Positions 9,480 to 17,984 of a stretch of 36,886 nt of DNA are shown one piece after another. Where the stretch lies: NCBI GenBank assembly GCA_017859995.1, contig JAFJUR010000006.1:1-36886 (forward strand). Direction: 5' to 3'. The position numbers were made by a program, and so were the translations under genes. Under the pieces are notes generated by a model. The model was not told the DNA's origin and made no database searches. It saw nothing but the letters and a program-made list of their open reading frames with translations. This stretch comes from Holophagaceae bacterium. GTDB lineage: Bacteria; Acidobacteriota; Holophagae; Holophagales; Holophagaceae. Positions within the stretch are counted from its first letter, which is position 1. Each line of letters opens with the position of its first letter.

Positions 9480-10178
9480 TTAGATGTCGGCCCGATGGCC
9501 CTCCTCAACCACCCGGCCATCGAAGAGGCGGATGCTGCGATCGGAGGACCGGGCGAAACGCTCATCGTGGGTGACCATGCAGATGGTGGAGCCCCGCCGG
9601 TGGAGGTCCTTCAGCAGGGCCATCACCGACTCGCCGTTGGTCGAGTCGAGATTCCCGGTGGGTTCGTCCGCCAGCAGGATCGCGGGCCGTCCGGCCACCG
9701 CGCGGGCCACGGCCACGCGCTGCTGCTGCCCACCGCTCAATTGGGAAGGCAGGTGGTTGGCCCGGTGGCTCATGCCCACGACCTCGAGGGAATCCAGCGC
9801 CCGCGCCCGCCGCTCGCCTGGAGGCATGCCGCGGTACACCAGCGGCAGTTCCACGTTCTCGAGGATGGTGAGGTCGCCGATGAGGTTGAAGCTCTGGAAA
9901 ATGAAGCCGATCTCCCGGTTGCGGAGCCGCGCGCGCTCCCGGAGATCCAGCTGGCCGACGCCTTTCCCATGGAGGGAGTAGTGGCCCGACGAAGGCGCGT
10001 CCAGCAGCCCGAGGATGGCGAGCAAGGTGGATTTCCCGCATCCGGACGGGCCCGAGATGGAGACGAATTCCCCTTCATGGATGTCGAGCTGGATGTCGGA
10101 CAGGGCGTGGGTCTCCACTTCATCCGTGATGAAGACTTTGCGGATGCCATCGAGACGGATGAGGGGATCGGCGGTCAT
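9480..10178 (-). CDS. ABC transporter ATP-binding protein (LolD/MacB family)
   Basis: MTADPLIRLDGIRKVFITDEVETHALSDIQLDI; Walker A GPSGCGKST, signature LSGGQQQRVAVARA, Walker B ILLADEPT. Confidence 0.94.
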   Translation of the reverse strand: MTADPLIRLDGIRKVFITDEVETHALSDIQLDIHEGEFVSISGPSGCGKSTLLAILGLLDAPSSGHYSLHGKGVGQLDLRERARLRNREIGFIFQSFNLIGDLTILENVELPLVYRGMPPGERRARALDSLEVVGMSHRANHLPSQLSGGQQQRVAVARAVAGRPAILLADEPTGNLDSTNGESVMALLKDLHRRGSTICMVTHDERFARSSDRSIRLFDGRVVEEGHRADI

Positions 10179-10201
10179 GGTCGCTCCTTGCGGTTGGAGG
10201 G

Positions 10202-11446
10202 TCACTTGATCTGAATACGGTCCGAACCGTCCCAGGCTGAGGCATCGGAGAGGATCACCCGGTCGCCCGCCTGCAGGCCCGCCAGAACCTCCAGGGTGGC
10301 GACGGAACCCCGCCCGAAGGCCACCTTCACTCGGGTGGCTTCGGTTCCATCTGCCGACAGCCTGAACAGGCTGGCGCTGCCGTGAGCCTGGGCCTGGACG
10401 GGGCGTCCGACATACAACACGTCCGCGACCCGATCCACCTCCACGATGCCTTCGACGCTGAGGTCGAGGCGTGCGCCTTGGGGAAGGGGGCCGTCGAGGC
10501 TGACATCCACGGTGACTGTTCCGCCCTGGACCGAAGGGTCGATGCGGGTGATTTTTCCGGGCACCAGGCCGCTGCGGGTATCGATGTGGACAGGCTGGCC
10601 CAGCGCCAGGTCCTTGGCCTGGCTCTCGCCGATCTTCAGCTCGGCCTTCAACTGCGTGGGCTGGGCCACCTTCGCGAGGACCGCGCCCGGCTGGAGCTGC
10701 TGGCCCACCTGCACGGGCAGCTGCTGAAGCACGCCGTCCAGCCCTGCGCGGACCTTCAGGCCATCCACCTGGGCGCGCTTGAGCGTGCAAAGGGCCCGGG
10801 CCTGCTCGACCCTGGCCTCGAAGGTGGCCAGCTGGGCCTTGATGGAGTCCGATCCAATCTGAAGCCGGCTCTGTTCGATGACGAAGCGGGTTTCGAGTTC
10901 CTCATCCAGGGTTCTCGCCTTCAGAAGGTCCTGGTGGGAGATGAGCCCTGCTTTCGCCAGGGCCTCGCTCGCCTTCAGGCCCATACCCGCGTTGGACCGG
11001 TTCGCCTTCGCCGAGGCCATTGACGCGCGGACATCCAGCAGCTGGCCCTGCAGGCGGGCCCGGGCCGCCTGCAGATCGGCCTCGGCGGCCTTCAGCTGCC
11101 AGGCCGCGTCGAGGGCGGACTGTTGAAGCTCGGGATTGCTCAGTTCCAGAATGACATCGTCCGAATTCACGGCCGCACCTGGCAGGGCCACGAGGCGCTC
11201 CACGCGCCCGGCGGCGCCGGTGGTGAGCCAGCGCACATGCAGCGGCACGAGGGACCCGTTGCCCCGGATCTGGATGACGAGGGGGCCCCGCTTCACGGCA
11301 TCCACCAGAAGGTTCTGGCGTTCCACCGTCGGGACTGCTGATCTCGACCGGGCCAGCCCCACCCCCAGCAGCAGCACCCCCGCACCGATCCCGATCGCCA
11401 GGGGCAGGTGGCGAGGGCGGGGCGCGGGATTTCGCGGGATGTCCAT
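10202..11446 (-). CDS. Efflux periplasmic adaptor subunit (HlyD/MacA family)
   Basis: N-terminal TM, GNGSLVPLHVRWLTTGAAGRVERLVALPGAAVNSDDVILELSNPEL, coiled coil, VRAGLDGVLQQLPVQVGQQLQPGAVLAKVAQPTQLKAELKI; start at 11446 with upstream GGAG. Confidence 0.88.
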   Translation of the reverse strand: MDIPRNPAPRPRHLPLAIGIGAGVLLLGVGLARSRSAVPTVERQNLLVDAVKRGPLVIQIRGNGSLVPLHVRWLTTGAAGRVERLVALPGAAVNSDDVILELSNPELQQSALDAAWQLKAAEADLQAARARLQGQLLDVRASMASAKANRSNAGMGLKASEALAKAGLISHQDLLKARTLDEELETRFVIEQSRLQIGSDSIKAQLATFEARVEQARALCTLKRAQVDGLKVRAGLDGVLQQLPVQVGQQLQPGAVLAKVAQPTQLKAELKIGESQAKDLALGQPVHIDTRSGLVPGKITRIDPSVQGGTVTVDVSLDGPLPQGARLDLSVEGIVEVDRVADVLYVGRPVQAQAHGSASLFRLSADGTEATRVKVAFGRGSVATLEVLAGLQAGDRVILSDASAWDGSDRIQIK

Positions 11447-11480
11447 CAGGGCTCCGGCAGGGGGATGACCCCCTGTTGAG

Positions 11481-11496
11481 AGCCAAAGCCGTGCCG
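11481..11496 (-). promoter_or_regulatory. Putative sigma-54 (-24/-12) promoter of the efflux/two-component operon
   Basis: Minus strand CGGCACGGCTTTGGCT: GG-N10-GC spacing, matches YTGGCACGN4TTGCW except two positions; about 35 nt before ATG. Confidence 0.7.
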
Positions 11497-11545
11497 ATGG
11501 TCCATGTTTAATCAATTCAACGCAAAGCTCGACATCTCACGATCC

Positions 11546-11586
11546 GGGACCAGGCTGGGTGTCCCGAAACCGGGACAGGGCGTCCC
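11546..11586. promoter_or_regulatory. Candidate NtrC-type upstream activating sequence cluster
   Basis: GGGAC(11546-11550), TGTCCCG(11560-11566)-AAAC-CGGGACA(11571-11577), GTCCC(11582-11586): four half-sites centred ~100 bp upstream of the sigma-54 start. Confidence 0.65.
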
Positions 11587-11601
11587 ACGCATGGCGGCGC
11601 C

Positions 11602-12282
11602 TCATGGCCGCGCATCCCACCCTTCGGCCGCGCGGTAGCTGTGGTACCGGTCGGTGCCCAGGATGAGGTGGTCAGCGAGGGGGATACCGAGGGATTCGCC
11701 GGCGGCCTGGAGGCGCCGGGTCAGCTGGGTGTCCTCGCGGCTGGGGGTTGGATCGCCGCTGGGGTGGTTGTGGTAGGCCAGGGCGCTGCAGGCGCCATAA
11801 CGCAGGGCCTCGCGAAAGAATTCCCTCGGGCTGATGAGGGTGGCGGTGGCCGTGCCCTGGCTGAGGATGCGCTCGGCGAGGAGGTCCCCCTTGGCGTTCA
11901 GCGCAAGGAGGCCGAAGCGTTCCTCTGTCCAGCCGCGGCAGCGCGGAAGCAGGTAGGCCCCGGCGGCGCGCGGGCTGGTGATCCGGGGGCGCTCGGCGCT
12001 CCGCTGGGTCCGACGGGCCAGCTCTAGCGCGGCCCACAGCTGGCTGGCCTTGGCGGGGCCCAGACCCGGCTGGTCCAGCCAGTCGGAGAGTCCGAGCGAC
12101 AGGAGGCCCGCCAGGCCGCCGGTGCGCCCAAGCACGCCCTGGGCCAGCTCCACGGCGCTCTGGCCTTGGCGTCCCGTGCCCCAGAGCAGGGCCAGGAGGT
12201 CGGCGTCAGCCAGGCCCTCGCCCTGGCCCGCCAGGAGGCGTTCGCGGGGGCGTTGATCCGGTGAGAGGTCGAGGATGCGCAC
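11602..12282 (-). CDS. radC: RadC-family (JAB/MPN) DNA repair-like protein
   Basis: GLGPAKASQLWAALELARR helix-hairpin-helix; SPREFFREALRYGACSALAYHNHPSGDPTPSREDTQLTRRL; GTG start at 12282 with GAGGAACC. Confidence 0.93.
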   Translation of the reverse strand: MRILDLSPDQRPRERLLAGQGEGLADADLLALLWGTGRQGQSAVELAQGVLGRTGGLAGLLSLGLSDWLDQPGLGPAKASQLWAALELARRTQRSAERPRITSPRAAGAYLLPRCRGWTEERFGLLALNAKGDLLAERILSQGTATATLISPREFFREALRYGACSALAYHNHPSGDPTPSREDTQLTRRLQAAGESLGIPLADHLILGTDRYHSYRAAEGWDARP

Positions 12283-12292
12283 GGTTCCTCCC

Positions 12293-12736
12293 TCAGCAGC
12301 GGGTCCAGGCCCGCAGGCGGGGACGGTAGCGAAGCAGCTCCACCGTGCCGGACAGATCCAGGCGCAGGCAGAGCGCCTGGCGGCCATGGTGGAGGAACCA
12401 GACGTTCGCGGCGGCCCGGCGCCGCGGCATGACGGTGAGAGGGCGGGGATGCCCGTTCCCCCAGCCGCTGCCCGCCAGGCTCGGCGGCAGGGGGATGTCC
12501 TGGGGCCGACCCCAGCACACGCCCGCGGGCAGGTGGAGGCGGAGGCGCCCCTCGGTGGCCCCGCGGAGGGGCTCGATGACGACGGGTCGATGGTGGGCCG
12601 AAGCGAGGTTGAAGGCCAGCTGGAGGTTCCGGCGGAGTTCGGTTTGCGCGGCGCGGAGGGGTGGGCCTAGCGGTTCGGGCAGCAGGCGGACCGCCTGGCG
12701 GAGGTGGCGGAGGAAGGTGGCGGCGGCGTCGCGCAT
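12293..12736 (-). CDS. Pseudopilin-like protein lacking a prepilin signal (paralogue of the upstream gene)
   Basis: MRDAAATFLRHLRQAVRLLPEPLGPPLRAAQTELRRNLQLAFNLASAHHRPVVIEPLRG...WFLHHGRQALCLRLDLSGTVELLRYRPRLRAW; aligns by eye with the 12736-13239 product; TGATG overlap. Confidence 0.7.
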   Translation of the reverse strand: MRDAAATFLRHLRQAVRLLPEPLGPPLRAAQTELRRNLQLAFNLASAHHRPVVIEPLRGATEGRLRLHLPAGVCWGRPQDIPLPPSLAGSGWGNGHPRPLTVMPRRRAAANVWFLHHGRQALCLRLDLSGTVELLRYRPRLRAWTRC

Positions 12737-13239
12737 CAGATCCTCCTCCACGCCAGGAGGTCCTGCCGCCACCGCAGCACCTGCAGGTGGCCATGGCCCG
12801 ACAGGCGCATGCAGAGCGCCTCGTTGCCGTTGTGCAGGAACCAGGTGCTGGCCAGCGCAGTGTGGCGGGGGGTGACGGTGAGGATGGGGTGGGCCTCGCC
12901 GGTGCGGGAGGCCACCGTGGGCGTGTCCATGCCGGGCGGGAGGGGGATATGGGCGGGCTTGCCCCACTTCACGTGCCGGCTGAGCTGCACCGGCAGGTGC
13001 TCCCCGACGCCGCTGGCCCGGCCCAGGGCCACCGTCACGTTGGTGCCCCGGGCCCGGGCGAGGGTGAAGGCCTGTTCCAGACTGCCCCGGATCTCCTGGT
13101 GGGCGGCCATGAGCTCGGTGGCACCCGTGTCCCAGGTATAGGTGCCCACGATGGCCAGGATGGCCACCACGGCCATGACCACGGTGAGTTCCAGCAGGGA
13201 GGTGCCCCGCTGGGAAGCGTTGCGGCAATCTGGACGCAT
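12736..13239 (-). CDS. Type IV pilin-like / GspH-type pseudopilin
   Basis: Prepilin motif RG^TSLLELTVVMAVVAILAIVGTYTW; GspH-like body QEIRGSLEQAFTLARARGTNVTVALGR. Confidence 0.85.
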   Translation of the reverse strand: MRPDCRNASQRGTSLLELTVVMAVVAILAIVGTYTWDTGATELMAAHQEIRGSLEQAFTLARARGTNVTVALGRASGVGEHLPVQLSRHVKWGKPAHIPLPPGMDTPTVASRTGEAHPILTVTPRHTALASTWFLHNGNEALCMRLSGHGHLQVLRWRQDLLAWRRI

Positions 13240-13248
13240 CGCCCCCTC

Positions 13249-13560
13249 CTACCGCTTCAGGGCCGCGGGACGCGGCGCGGGGGTGGCGGCGAGGAAGGGC
13301 TTGAGCTTGGCGTAGGACTTCTCGCCGATGCCCTTCACGTTCATCAGCTCCTCGGGCCGCTGGAAGCCCCCGTGCTGCTTGCGGAAACCGACGATGCGCT
13401 CGGCCGTCTTCTGGCCGATCCGGGGCAGCTGCATGAGCTCCGTGACGGTGGCGGTGTTGAGGTTCACCGGCCGCTGGGGGGCCCGGGGGGCCTGGCCCGC
13501 GGCCGAGAGGGGAAGGGCCAGGGCGAGTGCCAGGGCCAGGGGGGTGAGGGGGTTGGACAT
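13249..13560 (-). CDS. comEA: ComEA-like helix-hairpin-helix DNA-binding protein
   Basis: Signal peptide plus VNLNTATVTELMQLPRIGQKTAERIVGFRKQHGGFQRPEELMNVKGIGEKSYAKLKPFL. Confidence 0.9.
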   Translation of the reverse strand: MSNPLTPLALALALALPLSAAGQAPRAPQRPVNLNTATVTELMQLPRIGQKTAERIVGFRKQHGGFQRPEELMNVKGIGEKSYAKLKPFLAATPAPRPAALKR

Positions 13561-13819
13561 GGTTGCCTCCTTTCAGGCCCCCATGTCTAATCGAGATTCG
13601 TTCCAATCTCTAAATTGTTGTAAATAAATAAATTGGATCAATATTAAAAATATATTCTGTCGTAATTGAATGACATATTTTTAGACAATCGATTCAAGCT
13701 GTTTTATTTGTTCTTTTGGATTGAGTCACTTTGAATTGAAGAATTCGTAGTCGATGACAGATATCTCTGTTCAAGCTTTTCGCCCCCGGATGCCTGTCGG
13801 CACCGCTACCCTGGAAAGG

Positions 13820-13898
13820 TCCGAGGAGCGCTGCAGGACCCGGCAGGTTGTCTGCGCGGGATCTCAGGCTCGGGCCATCTCCTTCGAACGGCGCTCAC
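13820..13898 (+). ncRNA. S-adenosylhomocysteine (SAH) riboswitch
   Basis: CCGAGGAGCGCTGC...CAGGCTCGG...GAACGGCGCTCACC; P1 13821-13825/13869-13873, inner hairpin 13839-13846/13852-13860, pseudoknot GAGCGC 13826-13831/GCGCTC 13891-13896; directly upstream of ahcY. Confidence 0.92.
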
Positions 13899-13964
13899 CT
13901 CAACCCTGAATCGAGGCGATGAGGTGGATCCCACCCGCCGTCCCGACCCTTCGAGGAGGTCCCC

Positions 13965-15362
<1,398 letters not shown>

Positions 15363-15380
15363 AACGAGCGTGGTTCGCGT

Positions 15381-15410
15381 GAAGAAGGGCGCCGAAAGGC
15401 GCCCTTCTTC
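15381..15410. terminator. Bidirectional intrinsic terminator between ahcY and the caspase-like gene
   Basis: GAAGAAGGGCGCC-GAAA-GGCGCCCTTCTTC, perfect 13-bp stem with GAAA loop. Confidence 0.9.
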
Positions 15411-15428
15411 ACTCAATTCGAGCCCGTA

Positions 15429-16307
15429 TCAGGTCGGCATTTCCGTGGGCAGGGGCACCAGGTTGGGGGGCACTTCCACGACCTTCAGCACGGCATGGCG
15501 GGTGAGCGCTTCGCAGTCCAGCTGCGGGGTCTGGGTGAAGTGGGCCAGGCTGAGGTCGGCGCGGACTTTGGCCAGCACTTTGGCGCGGGACAGGTGGTTG
15601 CCGCAGGCCCGCGCTTCGCGGCAGAGGTGCCAGGTGAAGGCACCATGCCAGCTGCCCTGGATGAAGGCGTCCGCGGCGGTCTGGCTGTCCTTGCAGGCCG
15701 TCCAGAGGATGTGGTGGGAGAGGCCTTTCTCCATGAGCTTCAGGTGGGCCGGGCGGGCCCGGCGGTACTCGATGTCCCGGAAGGCCTCGATGGAGGGCGG
15801 CGGCATGTACTTGGGGCGGCGGTCCAGCAACAGGTCCGCGGCCCGCAGGCCCGTGCCGCTGTGGCAGGTGTCGAGGTAGACCTCCAGGACCACCGTCTGC
15901 GGAAGCTGCACGAAGAGGTTGTGCAGTTCGTCATCCACGATGAGGTGGTCGCGGTCCCACTGGGGGCCGCTGGGGGCCAGGTCGTAGGGGCAGAAGGCCT
16001 CGTCGGCCCGGTCGAATTCGTCGAGGTTCAGGTCCGGCACCTGGGTGCCGTGGCCGGAGAAGCTGAAGACCAGGTGGTTGTACTGGCCCGCCAACGCGCC
16101 GTCCACCATGCGTCGCAGTTCACGCAGGATGTTGGTCTTGGTGGCGTCCTGGTCGGTCAGCCGAGTGATGTCGGAATCCTCGAAGCCCAGCATATCCTTC
16201 AGCAGCGAGGCCATGTCCTGGACATCGTTGAGGCAGCCATTGAGCGAGGCTGAGGGGAAATGCTGGTACTGGTTGATCCCGACGCAGAGGGCGTTGCGAT
16301 GCAGCAT
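15429..16307 (-). CDS. Caspase-family (metacaspase-like, peptidase C14) protein
   Basis: MLHRNALCVGINQYQHFPSASLNGCLNDVQDMASLLKDMLGF; catalytic His HLVFSFSGHGTQVPD; catalytic Cys VVLEVYLDTCHSGTGLR; RBS AGGAGG. Confidence 0.92.
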   Translation of the reverse strand: MLHRNALCVGINQYQHFPSASLNGCLNDVQDMASLLKDMLGFEDSDITRLTDQDATKTNILRELRRMVDGALAGQYNHLVFSFSGHGTQVPDLNLDEFDRADEAFCPYDLAPSGPQWDRDHLIVDDELHNLFVQLPQTVVLEVYLDTCHSGTGLRAADLLLDRRPKYMPPPSIEAFRDIEYRRARPAHLKLMEKGLSHHILWTACKDSQTAADAFIQGSWHGAFTWHLCREARACGNHLSRAKVLAKVRADLSLAHFTQTPQLDCEALTRHAVLKVVEVPPNLVPLPTEMPT

Positions 16308-16482
16308 GGGAATCCTCCTTGGTCGGGGTGGAACGGACAGCGCCTGCCCGTCTAGGAACACGGGGCAATCCGGCCAGCGGAGGAGGACTGCGGCATTCGG
16401 CGCACATCCTGAAGGACTCCAAGGTCCACCATAGGCCTCGCCGGGGGAGGTTCAACCGACCCGGAGGGGACCTGTGGTAATC

Positions 16483-17037
16483 ATGAAGAGTCCCTGTGAG
16501 GAACCATTGAGCGACGACCGGAAAGAACCCTGGCTGAACCTGCTGGCCCTGACCACCGTGATCCTCGCGGTCTGCGCCACCCTCGCCACTTTCAAGGGTG
16601 GCGGGCATTCCACGCGCACCGTGCTGAGCCAGAGCCAGGCCTCGGACCAGTGGGCCTACTACCAGGCCAAGGGCATCAAGGGGAACCTGTACGAGCTGGA
16701 GGCCCTGCGCCTCAGGCGGGAGCTGCAGCTGGCCCCGAAAGCCTCCGTGCCGCTGCTGGAGCAGAGCCTGGCGGACGTGGAGCGGAAGGTCGCGAAGTAC
16801 GAAGGCGAGAAGGCCGAGATCCAGAAAGAGGCCCGGCGCTTCGAGGACATGAAAGCCCAGGCCCAGAAGCACGGCGCGGCCTTCGGGCTGGCGGTGATCT
16901 TCCTCCAGATCGGCATCCTGCTCTCCTCCATCGCCGCGCTGCTGAAGCAGAAGCCCGTCTACTACCTGGGCCTGGCGGTGGGCGTGGTGGGAATCGTCTA
17001 CTTCATCAACGGCTTCCTCCTCTTCCTGCCCGCCTGA
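16483..17037 (+). CDS. DUF4337-like membrane protein
   Basis: EPWLNLLALTTVILAVCATLATFKGGGHSTRTVLSQSQASDQWAYYQAKGIKGNLYELE, two C-terminal TMs; alternative GTG start at 16474. Confidence 0.85.
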   Translation: MKSPCEEPLSDDRKEPWLNLLALTTVILAVCATLATFKGGGHSTRTVLSQSQASDQWAYYQAKGIKGNLYELEALRLRRELQLAPKASVPLLEQSLADVERKVAKYEGEKAEIQKEARRFEDMKAQAQKHGAAFGLAVIFLQIGILLSSIAALLKQKPVYYLGLAVGVVGIVYFINGFLLFLPA

Positions 17038-17480
17038 TGTGGGCCCTCACGGTGGCCGCCGTCGTCGAGCGCCAGGGGCGCTTTCTGGTGGTGGAGGAGC
17101 CTGACAAGGTGACGGGCCTGCCGGTGATCAACCAGCCCGCGGGCCATGTGGAACCGGGCGAATCCGTGCTCGACGCGGTGCGCCGCGAGGTGCGCGAGGA
17201 GACGGGCCTGGCCTTCACGGCGGAGGCCATCGTGGGCCTGTATCCGCTGAAGGCCGCCAACGGGAAGGACTACTTCCGGGTGTGCTTCATCGGCTCGGTG
17301 CCTGAGGGCGCGGACGCAGTCCCGGAGGATCCTGGCATCCTCCGCTGCCACTGGCTCACCCCCGCGGAGCTCGCCGCGGCGCCGCTGCGTTCGGGCTGGG
17401 TGCTGCGGTGTCTGCAGGATGCCCTCGCGGGCCGCCGGTTCCCGCTGGACCTGGTGGCCGACATCCGCCTGGAGCGTTGA
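17037..17480 (+). CDS. NUDIX hydrolase
   Basis: Nudix box GHVEPGESVLDAVRREVREETGL; TGATG overlap with upstream gene. Confidence 0.93.
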   Translation: MWALTVAAVVERQGRFLVVEEPDKVTGLPVINQPAGHVEPGESVLDAVRREVREETGLAFTAEAIVGLYPLKAANGKDYFRVCFIGSVPEGADAVPEDPGILRCHWLTPAELAAAPLRSGWVLRCLQDALAGRRFPLDLVADIRLER

Positions 17481-17482
17481 GC

Positions 17483-17965
17483 CTATTTCTTGCGGAGCCA
17501 GACCGCCGCGACGACGGAGGTGAGGAAGCCGGTGACCACGGTGCCGATGGCGCCGGCCATGGCGCTGGCGCGGGGCGTCTGCAGGGGCGCCTGGAGGCGC
17601 ACGGCGGTCTCGATCTGTTCCGGGCTCAGGCCCTGCCGGGCCATCATCTGGCGGCCCAGGGCCTCCAGGTCCTGGAAGTAGTGCGGGAACACCACGGTGG
17701 TGAAGAGGATGCTGGCGCCGAAGATGATCAGCGAGGCCAGCACCGAGATGCTCACGCCGTTCCACACCTGGCGTCCGAAGCCGGAGACCGGGGCCAGCCC
17801 TCGCAGGGCCCAGACCAGGAGGCCGATCTGGAGGGGGATCACCAGCCAGAAGAGGCGGTGCAGGGAGGGATGCCTGTACCAGCCCGTGACACCCATGACG
17901 AAGGTCCAGGCGGCCACGGAGAGGCCGAGGATCAGGCCGGCGCGAAGGGTGGGGGGCATGGGCAC
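17483..17965 (-). CDS. DUF4199-like/uncharacterised four-TM membrane protein
   Basis: 160 aa with four hydrophobic segments; C-terminal VVAAVWLRKK; family assignment uncertain. Confidence 0.6.
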   Translation of the reverse strand: MPMPPTLRAGLILGLSVAAWTFVMGVTGWYRHPSLHRLFWLVIPLQIGLLVWALRGLAPVSGFGRQVWNGVSISVLASLIIFGASILFTTVVFPHYFQDLEALGRQMMARQGLSPEQIETAVRLQAPLQTPRASAMAGAIGTVVTGFLTSVVAAVWLRKK

Positions 17966-17984
17966 CTCGGGAAGGACCAGGGGA

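Noticed and set aside
11560-11577. Rho-independent terminator of radC
   Set aside because: A hairpin is possible but no T-run follows on the minus strand, and further GGGAC/GTCCC half-sites flank it; a regulator-binding site is preferred, though not proven.
15429-17037. Caspase plus DUF4337 as a defence system
   Set aside because: Genes are divergent rather than operonic, and no sensor or nuclease partner is present; kept only as a low-interest caspase observation.
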